A DNA stretch of 24,483 bases. It comes from PALSA-660 sp036508075 (GTDB lineage: Bacteria; Actinomycetota; Coriobacteriia; Anaerosomatales; PALSA-660). Positions 23,775 to 24,483 of the stretch are shown here, piece by piece (the first letter of the stretch is position 1; each line of letters begins with the position of its first letter). The stretch is from positions 1 through 24,483 of the forward strand of contig DATCIA010000029.1 of the NCBI GenBank assembly GCA_036508075.1, in the 5' to 3' direction. The notes under the pieces were generated by a model that saw nothing but the letters and a program-made list of their open reading frames with translations, ran no database searches and was not told where the DNA came from. A program made the translations under genes and the position numbers.

Positions 23775-24483
23775 GAGCGTCCTTCCATCACGGCGGGGAT
23801 CGCCGCAACGAAGCGGTCCACGTCCTCATCTGTGGTGTCCCAGGAGCAGACCCAGCGCACGATCACGCGGTCCCCGCGGGGTTCCCATTCGTAGAAGTCG
23901 GTCACGGCACGCAGCCGCTCGGCCGCGTCCGGTGGCAGCAGCGCGAAGACCTCGTTGGCCGCCGGCTCCCACACGAGTTCGACGCCGGCGGCGCGTGCGC
24001 CCTCAGCGAGACGGGCGGCCATCGCGTTGGCGTGCGCGGCCATCTCGTGCCACGTGCTCGAGCCGTAGACGGCGGCGAACTGCGCACCGACGAAGCGCAT
24101 CTTGCTGGCGAGTTGTCCGCCGCTCTTGCGCTCGTAGAGGTAGCGGTCGGCAAGGCCGGGCGTCAGGAAGCACACCGCCTCGCCGAACAGCAGGCCGTTC
24201 TTCGTTCCCCCGAAGGAGAGCACGTCCACACCCGCGTCGGTGGTGAACGCGCGGATCGGCTCATCGAGTGCGACCGCGGCGTTGGAGATGCGCGCGCCAT
24301 CCATGTGCAGGTACATGCCGTTCGCGTGCGCCAGGTCGGCGAGAGCGCGCACCTCGTCCGCCGTGTAGACGGTGCCCGTCTCCGAGATCTGGGAGATGGA
24401 GATCACGCGCGGTTGCACGTGGTGCATGTTGCCGTGCGCGGACAGCAGCGGCTCGACGTCGGCGGGGCGCAGCTTGCCGTCCG
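23771..24483 (-). CDS. Low-specificity L-threonine aldolase, C-terminal part (5' end beyond window)
   Basis: Threonine aldolase is a PLP enzyme cleaving L-threonine to glycine and acetaldehyde. The visible 236 residues begin DGKLRPADVEPLL and include ISQISETGTVYTADEVRALADLAHANGMYLHMDGARISNA (with the PLP-contacting Asp) and VDVLSFGGTKNGLLFGEAVCF, where K is the PLP lysine. The C-terminal domain ends RVIVRWVCSWDTTDEDVDRFVAAI. About 100-110 N-terminal residues are missing because the window ends. Its stop codon overlaps the helicase GTG start. No defect is visible in the part present. Confidence 0.93.
   Translation of the reverse strand, partial: DGKLRPADVEPLLSAHGNMHHVQPRVISISQISETGTVYTADEVRALADLAHANGMYLHMDGARISNAAVALDEPIRAFTTDAGVDVLSFGGTKNGLLFGEAVCFLTPGLADRYLYERKSGGQLASKMRFVGAQFAAVYGSSTWHEMAAHANAMAARLAEGARAAGVELVWEPAANEVFALLPPDAAERLRAVTDFYEWEPRGDRVIVRWVCSWDTTDEDVDRFVAAIPAVMEGRS

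Overview
The window is very GC-rich, dense, largely minus-strand DNA that looks like the chromosome of an actinobacterium. The main argument is gene order: mfd, a peptidyl-prolyl isomerase lipoprotein, mazG, eno, pyk, a divIC/ftsB-like gene, a DUF501 gene and ppx/gppA run in one direction, close to the mfd-mazG-eno-divIC-DUF501-ppx order of Actinomycetota. A YhbD-like regulator plus bactofilin pair (known to me from Bacillus) and a complete-looking selenocysteine operon suggest a deep, probably anaerobic actinobacterial lineage such as Coriobacteriia; that placement is inference. I see no insertion sequence, prophage or CRISPR array.

Region 1 (1-3405, minus) is the selenium operon selD - short yedF - selA - selB, with selB cut by the window edge. 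SelD is itself a selenoprotein: its active-site codon is an in-frame TGA (3361-3363) with a hairpin just downstream. Region 2 (3524-4086) holds a small winged-helix-like protein and an odd tRNA: UAA anticodon and a leucine-like D arm, but only a 5-nt variable loop. Region 3 (4103-14359) is the housekeeping block ppx/gppA, DUF501, divIC-like, pyk, eno, mazG, prsA-like and mfd, with several stop/start overlaps. Region 4 (14360-16042) is a hairpin-rich spacer, a bactofilin gene and its YhbD-like regulator, whose promoter carries a perfect dyad exactly between -35 and -10. Region 5 (16076-19406) has a divergent base-excision pair (Tag-like and nth), a DUF554 membrane protein, a NYN-domain protein and an SPFH/stomatin-like protein with a clear terminator. 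Region 6 (19492-22545) groups redox genes: a 77-residue cysteine-containing protein, a peroxiredoxin whose peroxidatic position is an in-frame TGA, a cupredoxin lipoprotein and a DUF255 thioredoxin-like protein. Region 7 (22563-24483) is a DEAD-box helicase coupled to a 5'-truncated threonine aldolase gene.

The best connected story is selenium: SelD makes selenophosphate, SelA makes Sec-tRNA, SelB delivers it, and two genes in this window (selD and the Bcp-type peroxiredoxin) need that machinery to be read through. Standard gene calling would truncate SelD and split the peroxiredoxin into two fragments. selC, the Sec tRNA gene, was not found here.
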